From positions 56,963,519-57,027,518 of the forward strand of contig CM070594.1 in NCBI GenBank assembly GCA_036346395.1: a stretch of 64,000 nt of DNA. The letters run 5' to 3'. Under the pieces are notes generated by a model, which was not told the origin of the DNA, searched no databases, and saw only the letters and a program-made list of their open reading frames with translations. The DNA comes from Hsuehochloa calcarea. Lineage: Eukaryota > Streptophyta > Magnoliopsida > Poales > Poaceae. Positions 34,261 through 45,521 of the stretch are shown piece after piece. Position 1 is the stretch's first letter; each line of letters starts with the position of its first letter. A program made the translations under genes and the position numbers.

Positions 34261-34425
34261 AGAGTAATATTTTCAATTCTAGTTAGAAAAGTCTATAATA
34301 CCCCTATGAAAAAATATAAATACAAAGAAAAATCTATTCTGTCATTAATAAATCAATGATAAGATTTAATTTATACTACTAATATATACTTCCTAATAAA
34401 ATGTACTGTAAAATTTATCGAATAT
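34261..34425 (-). repeat. AT-rich dispersed repeat, copy B
   Basis: Reverse complement of this segment aligns along about 160 bp with 17695-17861. It starts exactly where the LTR-like sequence ends. Confidence 0.6.
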
Positions 34426-34807
34426 AACACAAAGACCACGGGTATTTTTCAGATACCTATACTTTGGTAGCGCTGAGCTGCTGATTCCACCAAGAAAAGC
34501 ATTCATGATTCCCTTCGAACACTGTAGTGCATTGCACCTCGAGTGTTATTGAACCTTTAGGCATTGTAGCACGGCACTGTATAACATCATGGCATGGAAC
34601 ATTGGATCTTCAGTTGAGCATGCCGCTTTGTTATTAGAGGGTGCAAATGGCAAGGGCCAAACTGCAAGAAAAGCTGCCTGACACGGGGCCCTCTTCTGGT
34701 GCAAATTGGGCCATTTGACCCAGCAAATAAATCAGGGGATAAAAAAGGACAATTGCATCAGAAACCTTAATGCCTCCTTGGTTTGAAGCTCCAAAGAAAC
34801 AAGAGAG
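34426..34807. other. Upstream flank of LOG gene
   Basis: No gene seen; ordinary sequence preceding the hAT insertion. Confidence 0.35.
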
Positions 34808-34815
34808 AACACAGC

Positions 34816-35336
34816 TAGGGATGGCAATCAGGGCAAGTGCAGGTATGCTCGCACCCGCGACCGAATTCCCTGATACCATGACGACGACGAAAAACCTCGC
34901 CATACCGCCGCCATGTACCGTCGCCCAGAGCATACCGTTTACCCTCGAATAATGCATCACCGTCCGTGGGTACCCATCGGCCGCGTACATGCTCGTTACC
35001 CACAAGCAATGCATACATCAAGTTCATCATAATTCACACATCAATGGTGCATCACGCATTCAACAACTAATAAAGTTCATCACAATTCACATATCATGTT
35101 CGACAAGACAACTAATCAAGTTTAACAAATAAAATACAAATACAAATTGACATAGTTTCTACACATGTGGGTAGATCACGGAATCGCGAAGCGTGCAGGT
35201 GGGTTTACCCATGCCCATACTGTTCCCGATGGGTAAGAATCGTGCCCGCCATATCCGCAAGAAAGAAAGACACTGCACTGCCTCTATTGCAGATTCACGG
35301 CAGTACATGGATAATCGGACATAATTGCCATCCCTA
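34816..35336. mobile_element. Non-autonomous hAT element (521 bp)
   Basis: Terminal inverted repeats TAGGGATGGCAAT / ATTGCCATCCCTA are perfect over 13 bases. An 8-bp target duplication flanks it with one mismatch: AACACAGC (34808-34815) and AACACAGG (35337-35344). No transposase frame. It ends only about 95 bp before the LOG start codon, so it lies in the promoter or 5' UTR of that gene. Confidence 0.9.
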
Positions 35337-37157
35337 AACACAGGACAAGAGGAGAAGAGAGGAAGAACCAAACCCAAACACCTCCTCCACGAACCTTCCC
35401 TTATCCGTCCCAAACCCGAGGAAGCCAGCCATGGGCGACAGCGCCGGAGCCGCGCCGCTGAGCAGGCTCGGCAGGATCTGCGTCTTCTGCGGCAGCAACG
35501 CCGGCAACCGTGCGGTGTTCGGCGACGCCGCGCTCAAGCTCGGCAACGAGCTGGTAATGCCGTTCCAGTGCCAAGATTGCGACCCGGGGATGCGGGGCTC
35601 CCGCGGCCGCGCCAAAATTCGATCTTTGCGCTCCGCGGGACGCGCGGATTGGATTGCCACCCCTGGTGTATTGGGTTCTTGTTCCTTGCTCTCGCGTTCA
35701 TGGTGGGATTTCGTGGGGTTCCTTTTTGCAGGTGACGAGGGGGATCGATTTGGTCTGCGGCGGCATCGGGCTGATGGGCCTGATCGCGCGGACGGTTCTT
35801 GATGGTGGCTGCCGTGTCCTCGGGTAGCTAGTCGCTGCACTTGAAAAATATCCGCCTTTGTTCAGTTTCGTGGTAGTGTACTTCATGTTTCAATCTGTAA
35901 CCTTTCTAATGTGTGGCTGCTCCTTTTGATTCTTCTGCAGGGTGATTCCAAGAGCACTCATGCCCCTTGAGGTGTGTAGCAATTTCTTTCTGGGTTTTCT
36001 TCTTCGTTGTGTATGTGTAGAAATACTGATTGCTACGTCATTGTTAATTCTAAAGTTAGACTTGTAATATATCATTATATCACCTAATTGGTTCATTAGA
36101 GAGAAGGGTGTATTACGCAGTGAAGAACAACTCTCCGTTTGAAACAAATTAAGTTTGTTACGGAATTTTGGAACACTTGCTGACAGATGGGCCATATGAT
36201 TTCCATCCTTGTGCTTGGCCCCACATCTCGGTGTCATGAGATTTCCGCGAGTATCTGGCAACTATATAGTGCTATCACTAGTGGTCACCCACTCACCATT
36301 TGGTTCCTGTGGTCTATTGGTTCAGATTGATTCACCTTTGTTTGTGGGTTAGAAATAGGTGATCATTAAGGAATTAGGACTAGAATTTAGGGGGTGAAAT
36401 AGCAGCCTATCAGTTCTAGACTTTTTTTCAAAATGAACTATCAGTTTAGAATTTTGGGCTGTACAACTTGGAATTATAAATTTTGCCACTCGGTGGATGT
36501 AATAATAGAATGTGTAACTTGCCAAGAGGACATCACAATTCACAAGTTGACAGAAAAAAGCAAGAAGCAGTAGGTAATTTAGATAATAAATTTTTTTCGT
36601 AGGCAGCTGAGGATAGGTTTGGAATGATTGTACATCATGGTTCGAAACCGAACGCATGGAGTTGGAACTTGGAACAAGGCAAAGAACATGCCACTCTTTC
36701 TAGGTACCTGTATCAAAGTGAGGTTGAATTGCATCGTTATACATATATCCTGATGCGGATGCGCTACTGTTTTCACATGTTTGAACTTTGAAGAATGGTA
36801 GGAGGAATCTGATAATTTTGTCCCTAAAACTATGGCCTAGTTTAATTTGCCATTTGACACCAAAAAATACCTTCCAGATATCTGGTGCAAGTGTTGGAGA
36901 AGTAAAGGTTGTCTCCGACATGCATGAGAGGAAAGCTAAGATGGCACGACAATCTGATGCATTCATTGCTCTTCCTGGTAAGCACAGTTCTACATGTTCT
37001 TCTCTAACATTATTGAACGGGCTAATTTTTCAAACCTGCATGCTTACTTGACTAGAACGGGCTAATATTTCAATCCAACATGCTTACATGATAACTTTCT
37101 GGACACCAGGAGGGTATGGAACAATGGAGGAGTTGTTAGAGATGATAGCATAGTCGA

Positions 37158-38014
37158 TGTTGGATTTAATTGGGCTTTGGCTCATTCATTAATCAATAAT
37201 TTCTAGGAAAATTCTAAAGGCCCACTCATGTATGGTGATATGTGGGATACTTTAGTCCCATATTGCTAGCTAGGGTGGAGAGACACCACCTTATAAGGTG
37301 GAGCTTGTCTAGCCTTGGTAAAGCAAGAGAAAAGAGGAGAAAGGAGGACTACACGCGCTCGTCTCGCCACGCCATACAGCTTCCTTTCGCAATTTTGTTT
37401 TGCTATGCAATCTGATCATGATGGAAAGAAACACGCTGATTACATGGCTTTAATTGCGAATTAATTGCAATTAATGAGCACGGTTTGTGGTGACCGTTTC
37501 CTAATCTGCGGGCCTTTTCCTTCAGCGGCTTTTTAAACCGAGGATTCTCTGCCTGACTTATCTCTCCAGTTGGTGAAACACATCTGTGCGAGAGAACTGT
37601 TTTCTGAGAGCACTGTCTTCTTGAGTGCTACTTGTCCCCTGTGTGTCTGTCTGTATCATGCGTGGGAGAGAGCGTGTCTCGGAACCATCTCGTCCTTGCG
37701 ATCTTGTACGGGAGAGGGCGAATCAGGTTTTTGGGAAGCGACTCCGTGACTGCTCGCTGTTCCCTGTATCGTCTACATCGGCATCTTCATCATCGGCGAC
37801 GTCCTCTCCTTCATCTCTGCGACACTCTTCGCTTCGCATCAGTAACATCTAGCACTCTGCGCATTACATTATGTTGTTTATATTGCTTATAGTCATAGTC
37901 CATCTATACGTTCTGTTATTCATATTGCTTATCGTCACAGTTCATCCTATGAACATGTTTAGTTCTAATGGTATTTCTGTAGTCATAATTTATTTGTGGA
38001 ATTATGTAATTACT
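37158..38014 (+). repeat. 5' LTR of the LOG-exon copia element
   Basis: 857 bp. Lacks a roughly 90-bp segment that the 3' LTR carries (around 42905-43060) and ends TAATTACT where the partner ends TAATCACA. Confidence 0.85.
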
Positions 38015-38061
38015 AAAGTGCTAAATATTCTAACAATCCAAAAACCTGAGATTGAATTTGA

Positions 38062-41000
38062 TATGCACTCTGTGATGAAAATGGCTGGTTTTGCCGAGGC
38101 AATGAAACCAGAGAAGTTCAGTGGAGTGAACTTCAAAAGATGGCAGATAAGAGTCACTTTGTGGCTCATGAATCTGAACGTATTTTGGGTTACCTCCGGG
38201 AGACCTGAGGGAGAACTCACTCCCGAACAGGAAAAAGAGTTTAAAGCAGCCACCACAATTTTTGTGGGATGCGTTCTTAGCGTTCTTTTCGATCGTCTGT
38301 GCGATGTGTATATGCACATGATGACGTAAAGGGCATGGAGGCACTCGAACACAGATTGAAAACCGAATCGGCCGGAATCCACGGCGTAACGATAACGGTC
38401 GATTCACGATTCGGTTTTCTGAGAAAACTCTCAATTTCGTTTAAATTTGCTTAAAATAAACCAAAATTCAAAATTTGAATTTGTAAACTCGGAAAACCCG
38501 GTGGATTTCAAATCCGTATGCCACTAAGAAACCTACACGCAGGATTTCTATCCTTGCTCGAACATAAGTTTGTTGCCTCGGATGCTGGCAGTGAGTTGTA
38601 TACCATTGAGCAATATCATGACTACAAGATGGTTGAGAACCGTTCTGTAGTTGAGCTGGCTCATGAAATACAATTCATTGCGAGGGAACTCGACCACCTC
38701 AAATGCACATTACCCGATATGTTTGTAGCTGGTGGTATCATTGCCAAACTACCCTCTTCATGGAGGAATTTTGTCACATCTCTAAAACACAAGAGACAAA
38801 ATATTTCCATTGAGGATATGATTGCGTCCCTTGATGTTGAAGAGAAAGCTCGAGCGAAGGATGTGCATCCTGAGGTGGCCGAAGGACATCCCAATGTCAA
38901 TGTCGTACAACACCACGGTATCAAAAAGTTCAAGGGAAAGGCCAGGGTCGTACAGACCACCAACTTTAAGAAAAATAAGAAGTCAAACAAGGGAAAAGAT
39001 GTCTGCTATGTTTGTGGTAAGGACAGTCACTGGGCCAACAAATGTCCTGACTGTAAAGGAAGAAAGGATGAGCATAGCCAGACCAAGTCTTTGAATGTGA
39101 CTATTGGCGATACCGGAGCAGGGACATCTGGGTATGGTAATTTACCTATTGTTTTTCGATCAGTCATTCCACCGACTGGTGGCTTGACACAGTGGCTAAT
39201 ATTCACGTATATGCTGATGTGTCTTTGTTTTCTTCTTATCAGGTCGCTCGGGCTTCCTCCGTGTTGATGAGAAACAATTCACATGCCTCTGTTCTTGGTG
39301 TTGGCACGGTAGATTTGAAGTTTACTTCAGGAAAGATCGTGTGCAGCATGTCCCCTCAATAAATAAGAATCTCGTCAGTGGCTGCCTTCTGTGTAGAGAT
39401 GGGTATAAGTTGGTTTTTGAGTCAAATAAAGTAGTCATTTCTAAATTTGGACTCTTTATTGGAAAAGGCTATGAGTGTGGAGGCTTGTTCTGTTTTTCCC
39501 TTTTAGATTTCTGTAATAAGGTTGTGAACCATATTTGTGATCCAAATAATAGGGATGAGGCCAACGTTTGGCATTTACGTTTGTGTCACATAAATTTTAG
39601 TTGTATGTCTCGGCTATCCAATCTAAATTTAATTTCGAAACTCTCTATAGTCAAAGGTTCTAAATGCCAAACTTGTGTGCAAGCAAAACAACCCTGCAAA
39701 CCTCATAAAGTTGCGGAGGAAAGAAATTTGGCACCTTTAGAACTCATACATTTAGATCTCTGTGAAATAAATGATGTGTTGACAAAAGGAGAGAAGATAT
39801 TTCATGACTCTAGTTGATGATGCTTCTAGATTTGTTATGTGTATCTGTTAAAAACAAAAGATGAGGCTCTAGACTATTTTAAAACTTATAAGGCTGGAGT
39901 TGAGAATCAACTAGAAAGGAAAATCAAAAGACTTCGGTCGGATCGTGGTGGAGAGTATTTCTCAAATGAGTTCTCCCAATTCTGTGTAGAGTACGGAATT
40001 ATCCATGAGAGGACACCTCCCTATTCACCTTAATCCAATGGGATTGTTGAAAGAAAGAACCGCACGTTGAGTGACTTAGTTAATGCCATATTAGACATTG
40101 CGGGTTTATCTAAGGCATGGTGGGGGAGGCTGTACTGACCTCGACTCATGTCCTGAACAGAGTTCCCACTAAGAACAGTGAGATCACTTCGTATGAAGGA
40201 TAAAAAGGGAGAAAACCATCACTATCCTACTTGCGCACTTGAGGGTGCTTGGCAAAAGTCAACGTACCGATAACTAAAAAGCGCAAACTTAGACCGAAAG
40301 CTATGGATTGTGTCTTTCTAGGATATGTTCATTGCAGTACTGCCTATAGGTTTCTAATAGTTAAATTTGATGTATCTAACATGCATGTCGATACAATAAT
40401 GGAGTCTCGAGATGCCATATTTTTTTAGAATATATTCCCTATGAAGGATATGCACAACTCTACTAGTTAAGCAAATGATTTAACTCCTGCATCCATAACT
40501 CCCATTTAGCATTCCGAACACACACGCAAACAAATCCTTGAGAAGGATGACAATATTGTTCCTAGAAGGAGCAAACGACAAAGGATTGAAAAATCCTTTG
40601 GAGATGATTTCATTGTGTACATTGTGGATGATGTTCTCAAATATTTCAGAGGCATATGCATCTCCTGATGCAGAGTACTGGAAGGTTGTTGTCCGTAGAG
40701 AAATGGATTCTATTCTCGCCAATGGGACTTGGGAAATCACTGATCGTCCATATGGCTGCAAGCCAGTTGAATGTAAGTGGGTGTTCAAGAAAAAGATTAG
40801 GTCTGATGGTACTATTGAAAAGTACAAGACAAGGATTGTGGTCAAGGGCTATACTCAAAAAGAAGGAGAAGTTTTCTTTGATACTTACTCACCCGTTGCT
40901 AGATTGACCACTATACGGGTACTACTATCCGTGACTGCCTCACATGGTCTTATTGTTTATCAAATGGATGTTAAGACAACCTTCCTCAATTGAGAGTTAG

Positions 41001-42174
41001 ATGAGGAAATCTACATGGAACAACCTGATGGTCTTGTGGTAACCGGTCAAGAGGGCAAGGTTTGTAAGTTACTGAAATCTCTATATGGTATCAAGCAAGC
41101 ACCTAAGTAATGGTATGAGAAGTTTGATAGAACTTTAACATCTGCGGGCTTTGCAGTAAACGAAGCCGATGGATGTGTTTACTACCGTTATAGTGGGGGT
41201 GAAGGAGTTATATTGTGTTTGTATGTTGATGACATACTTATCTTTGGAACAAGTCTTACTGTGATTATCGAGCTTAAGTCTTTACTGTCCAAAAGTTTTG
41301 ACATGAAAGATATGAGAGAAGCTGATGTAATTCTAAACATTAAGCTGATCAAGGGTGAGGATGTGACTACACTTCTGCAATCCTATTACGTTGAAAAGGT
41401 CTTGAGCCGTTTTGGCTATATGGATATCAAGCCTTCTCCAACACTTTATGATCCTAGTCTAATACTTCGAAAGAATAAAAGATTAGGAAATGACCAGCTG
41501 AGATATTTCCAGATTATTGGTTCACTCATGTACTTAGCTAGTGCTACTCGGCTTGACATCTCATTTGTTGTAAGCAAATTAAGCTAGTTTACCTTTAATC
41601 CGAGAGATGATCATTGGCGTGCACTCGAGCGAGTTATGCGCTACTTAAGAGGTACGATGAGTTATGGAATTCATTATACCGGGTACCCTAGCGTACTCGA
41701 AGGGTATAGTGATTCCAATTGGATATCTGATGCTGATGAGATTAAAGCTACAAGTGGATATGTTTTCACTCTTGGCAGAGTGCTGTTGTTTCATGGAGGT
41801 CTTGTAAACAGACTATTTTGACAAGGTCAATCATGGAAGTAGAACTCATGGCATTGGATACAATCACTGTTGAAGCAGAATAGCTACGAGAACTCCCGAT
41901 GGACTTGTCGGTGGTTGAAAAACCGATTCCAGCTATTCTGATGTACTGTGATAATCAAACGGTTCTCGTTAAAGTGAACAGTGCAAAGGATAACATGAAG
42001 TCCTCCATGCATGTAAAAAGACGATTGAAATCTGTTAGAAAATTAAGAAATTCTAGAATAATAGCTGTGGATTATATCCCAACAGCTAAGAATCTGACAG
42101 ATCCCTTTACAAAGGGTCTATCATGGAATGTGATAGATAATGCATCGAATGAGATGGGAATGAGATCTATATGA
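38062..42174 (+). pseudogene. copia gag-pol polyprotein, many stops and one MITE insertion
   Basis: gag (38062-39110): EKFSGVNFKRWQIRVTLWL, then after a MITE LEHKFVASDAGS, ending with the zinc knuckle CYVCGKDSHWANKC. Protease remnant near 39178: WWLDT with VAN in place of the usual GA(N). Integrase zinc region: WHLRLCHINFSCMSRL...CQTCVQAKQ (39570-39690); core: RSDRGGEYFSNEF, SNGIVERKNRTL (39940-40070). RT: ECKWVFKKKIRSDGTIEKYK, VARLTTIRVLL, YQMDVKTTFLN, LYGIKQAPK and the catalytic LCLYVDDILIFG box (41215-41250). RNase H: GYSDSNWISD and LMYCDNQTVL. Stops at 38327, 40031, 40992, 41108, 41585 and elsewhere mark it as dead. Confidence 0.9.
38352..38556 (+). mobile_element. hAT MITE, copy 1 (205 bp), nested in copia gag
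   Basis: Flanked by a perfect 8-bp duplication CTCGAACA (38344-38351 and 38557-38564), which fits the hAT superfamily. Removing it and one duplication restores the gag frame ...ALEHKF. Its sequence matches 45961-46216, including TTTCGTTTAAATTTGCTTAAA and AAATTTGAATTTGTAAACTC. Confidence 0.93.
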
Positions 42175-42712
42175 GTTATACCACAGTAGCAACCCAATCT
42201 ATGAGATCGGAGATCCTGTGAAGTAGTACCTGGGAAAAACAAACTGTTTGGTTAACTGAAGGAGAGTACATTCACCCACTCCACTGAAGATGCCGTACTC
42301 TCAAATCTGTATGGTAGGATGACTTTATCTTAATGTGTTCTGTGGCTTTAAATAGCAAAGATGTTATCCTACAGAGCATTCTTGAAAGAACACATCTATG
42401 TGGGTCCGACTACTGGTCACAGTCTGTGAGAAATGAGTACTATCTAAGAAGCTCATGAAGAGACACCAGAGTATGACTTATATGCTCCACCCGAGGGGTA
42501 GCCTATTGGCAGCCCCGTACCAGTCAAGGATTTAGGTGAAATTCATTCACACAAAACTACCAATTAAAGGCTTAATCCATTGTGTAGTTGTGAATGAATG
42601 TAGCTTAAAGCTCTAGGTGGATGTTCAACCTTAACAGGTCTCTAACTGGTATATTAACAGTGCTTTGGAACAGCATATAAACTTTGTGAGCCTCTAGGAT
42701 CTGGTGGGGGAT

Positions 42713-43656
42713 TGTTGGATTTAATTGGGCTTTGGCCCATTCATTAATCAATAATTCCTAGGAAAATCCCAAAGGCTCACTCATGCATGGTGACATGTGG
42801 GATACTTTAGTCCCATATTGCTAGCCAAGGTGGAGAGACACCACCTTATAAGGTGGAGCTTGTCTAGCCTTGGTAAAGCAAGAGAAAGGAGGACTACACG
42901 CGCGTGCTCGCTCGCTTCGCCTCGCCACGCCTTCCCCCGCCTCGCCAAGTCGGGCTTCGCGGGCATGCGACGTGCGCGTGAATGGTGCATCTGTTCTGGG
43001 TTTGACCGTGGGTCTAGACACAGCTTCCTTTTGCAATTTTGTTTTGCCATGCAATTTTGTTTTGCCATGCAATCTGGTCATGATGGAAAGAAACACGCTG
43101 ATTGCGCGGTTTTAACTGCGATTAATGAGCGTGGTTTCTAGCAGCTGTTTCCTAATCTACGGGTGTTTTCCTTCTGCGGCTTTTTAAATCGAGGATCTCT
43201 GCTTGACTTATCTCTCCAGTTGGTGAAACACATCTGTGCGAGAGAACTGTTTCCTGAGAGCGTTGTGCTGCTGAGTGCTACTCTATCCCTGCGCCCGGCG
43301 TGCACCGGTGGTGGGGAGAGCAGGTCTCTGGAACCATCTCGTCCGATCCTGTATGGGAGAGGGCGAATCAGGTTTTTGGGAAGCGACTTCACGACTGCTT
43401 GCCGTTCCCTGCATCGTCTAGATCGGCGTCTTCATCATCGGCGACGTCCTCTCCTTCATCTTGGCAACACTCTTCGCTTCGCATCGGTAACATCTAGTAT
43501 TCTGCACATTACGTTCTGTTGTTCATATTGCTTATAGTCATAGTCCATCTATACGTTCTGTTATTCATATTGCTTATCGTCACAGTTCATCCTATAGATA
43601 TGTTTAGTTTTAATGATATTTCTGTAGTCATTTATCTGTGGAATTATGTAATCACA
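42713..43656 (+). repeat. 3' LTR of the LOG-exon copia element
   Basis: 944 bp; contains a local duplication of GCAATTTTGTTTTGCCAT near 43033-43070 that the 5' LTR lacks. Confidence 0.85.
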
Positions 43657-44125
43657 GGTCGCAACTTGGAATTCATGACAAAACCAGTGAGTATTAGTAT
43701 ATGGGCTATGACAATTGACAAACGGGTCTGCTACAACTAATCAAGGGCACTGATCATTGACTCGCTACAGGTTGGATTGCTAAATGTTGACGGGTACTAC
43801 GATCCGCTGCTTGCACTATTTGATAAGGGTTCGGCTGAAGGTTTTATTAAGCCTGATTGCAGACAATTGATTGTTTATGCACTGACTGCCGATGAATTGC
43901 TGACAATGATGGAGATGAATTGACCTCATTATCCACCTTTAATACTCGCTCTTTTAGTTTGAAATACTTAGTCTCATTGACAAACACAAGGACTAACATT
44001 GTTATTGTTTCAATAATACTCTTGATCATGTTAAGCAATACACTCGCTCACACCGGGAGATAGCCCCGTGTACAAGCTGGGAGATGTCTGAACTGGGTTA
44101 TGGAAAAGCACTAGAGGAACCCTAG

Positions 44126-44484
44126 CATATGTTTGCCACTGACATCGTTCCTGGAATCAGCCTTCTTGTTCTTCCTTTAGCATTAGTGTTACTGAACTGG
44201 GCATTGGCTTGCAATTATCCTCCTCTTTTTATTTTCCCTTTGTTGTTGCCTTTCATGTTACCTGTCCGTTTGATCGAGTTCGATCGTTACTTTTTCTGGT
44301 GAAAAAGTATTAAGAATTAATTTGTACCTTCGACGGTAACACACATGGCTATAATTTATATAACATTTTTCGCCTTGTTAATGTAGCTCTGGCCTTCAAT
44401 ATTTATATAAACTTTGGCAACAAAATTTGTACCAAAATTTGCCATCCTTTGCTTTATGACACTACTACAGTTTGCGATTGCATA
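44126..44484 (+). other. 3' flank of LOG gene
   Basis: T-rich presumed 3' UTR and flank; no gene. Confidence 0.35.
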
Positions 44485-44774
44485 GGGTGTGTTTGGTTGT
44501 CTCTATGTTCCAGTCTAGCCCGTATGAGTTATCAATGCTGAACTTAACTAGGTTGAGTAGATACAATAGTGGATTTTTTGGTTGCATATTTCTGTTAGAT
44601 CAGGCTGCGTTGAGATGTTTGGTTTGTTGCATCAGGAGGGTGGATGGGCTGAACCTGCCACCTGGAACCTTTTCAGTGTTCTTTTCTAATGGACAATCAT
44701 AGAAGAATTTCTTAGAAATACCTCAATTCCTGTAGGAATTTGGAAAAACAAAATCGGACATTCCAAACGGGCCC
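44485..44774. mobile_element. MITE with GGGTGTGTTTGG termini (290 bp)
   Basis: Left end GGGTGTGTTTGGTTG and the reverse complement of the right end (GGGCCCGTTTGGAATG) are matching terminal repeats of a kind common in grass PIF/Harbinger (Tourist-like) or hAT MITEs. The flanks ATA and AAA leave the target duplication uncertain. Confidence 0.65.
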
Positions 44775-45521
44775 AAAGAGAGGTCTAAAAATAGTGGCAT
44801 TTTACTCCATGTAAATACAATGATGATACAACAATTAAAGAAGTATACACGAGTTTTTAATCGCACTGTTGGATAGTTACAGATTTCCTCCAAATCTGTT
44901 GTAGTCGCACACACCGGCACACATAATTCATGCTTTAAACAACCTCACGGCTGCGTCTGCTCTGATGCGAGTTTCGGTCTCAAATTTTGCAAAGCAAAGG
45001 GTGAAGAAAATATACATGAATTATTAGAGCATGGTCGTTTTGAGCCGTTGATCACCATTTAAAATACACATTTACAAATAGCATCCACAATATTTCTAAG
45101 GAACATTAGTCAGAAATATTCTCAGACAAATTTGTTCAATGAACTGATGAAAAAATTCTACATGCTCAAGTTCCAGTTTTCCAAATACACGTTTTACCAG
45201 TTGCACTTGGCTGTCCTGAGGCACAGTAACTGGACATGGTGTACCCGAAGGAATAGAAATAATACAACAGACTGGTGAACTCAAGAGGCGCCAGACAAAC
45301 GAACTATAAAGACATTTACAGAACCACACATTAACTTTGAGCTAAATTTCATGCACCTCACATTGACCACTTGTTTACCGTATCCAGAGGACCATCATCT
45401 GGCAAAAGCACTTCACATCTTTCTCCTAACATCTCCTGTGATCCAAAACTCAACAGGTAATGCTGTGCTTATCACCAGATTATGATTTTTACAGAGCACA
45501 TGTAGAATTTCCATGTAGAAT
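44775..45521. other. Region between LOG and casein kinase genes
   Basis: No coding domain. Its right part would be the 3' UTR of the minus-strand casein kinase gene. Confidence 0.4.

Larger units (their letters stand above)
37158..43656 (+). mobile_element. Ty1/copia retrotransposon inserted in LOG exon 5
   Basis: 5' LTR 37158-38014 and 3' LTR 42713-43656 start TGTTGGATTTAATTGGGC and share long blocks, with clear divergence (about 7-8% over the first 90 bases by eye, mostly C/T changes). The flanks carry a 5-bp target duplication with one mismatch, AGTCG (37152-37156) and GGTCG (43657-43661). A polypurine tract GGTGGGGGA precedes the 3' LTR. No clear primer-binding site is seen after the 5' LTR. 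Old and inactive. Confidence 0.92.
35431..44125 (+). pseudogene. LOG-type cytokinin riboside 5'-monophosphate phosphoribohydrolase, disrupted by copia
   Basis: LOG enzymes release active cytokinin bases from their nucleotides in the cytosol. Exons: 35431-35553, 35732-35823, 35941-35971, 36878-36977, 37110-37157 joined after the insertion to 43657-43686, 43771-43914 and 44036-44125. The start is MGDSAGAAPLSR; RICVFCGSNAGNRA, SDMHERKAKMARQSDAFIAL and the family motif PGGYGTMEEL are present; the end is TSWEMSELGYGKALEEP. Lesions: a 6.5-kb copia element in exon 5; the conserved Trp codon before SQLGIH reads TAG in the target-duplication copy (37151-37153); one extra A near 43681 in DKP; the usual YGGGS(V/I)GLMG is CGGIGLMG, one residue short; and the donor after 43914 reads AT rather than GT. 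An inactive gene unless these are assembly artefacts. Strong family identification. Confidence 0.9.
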
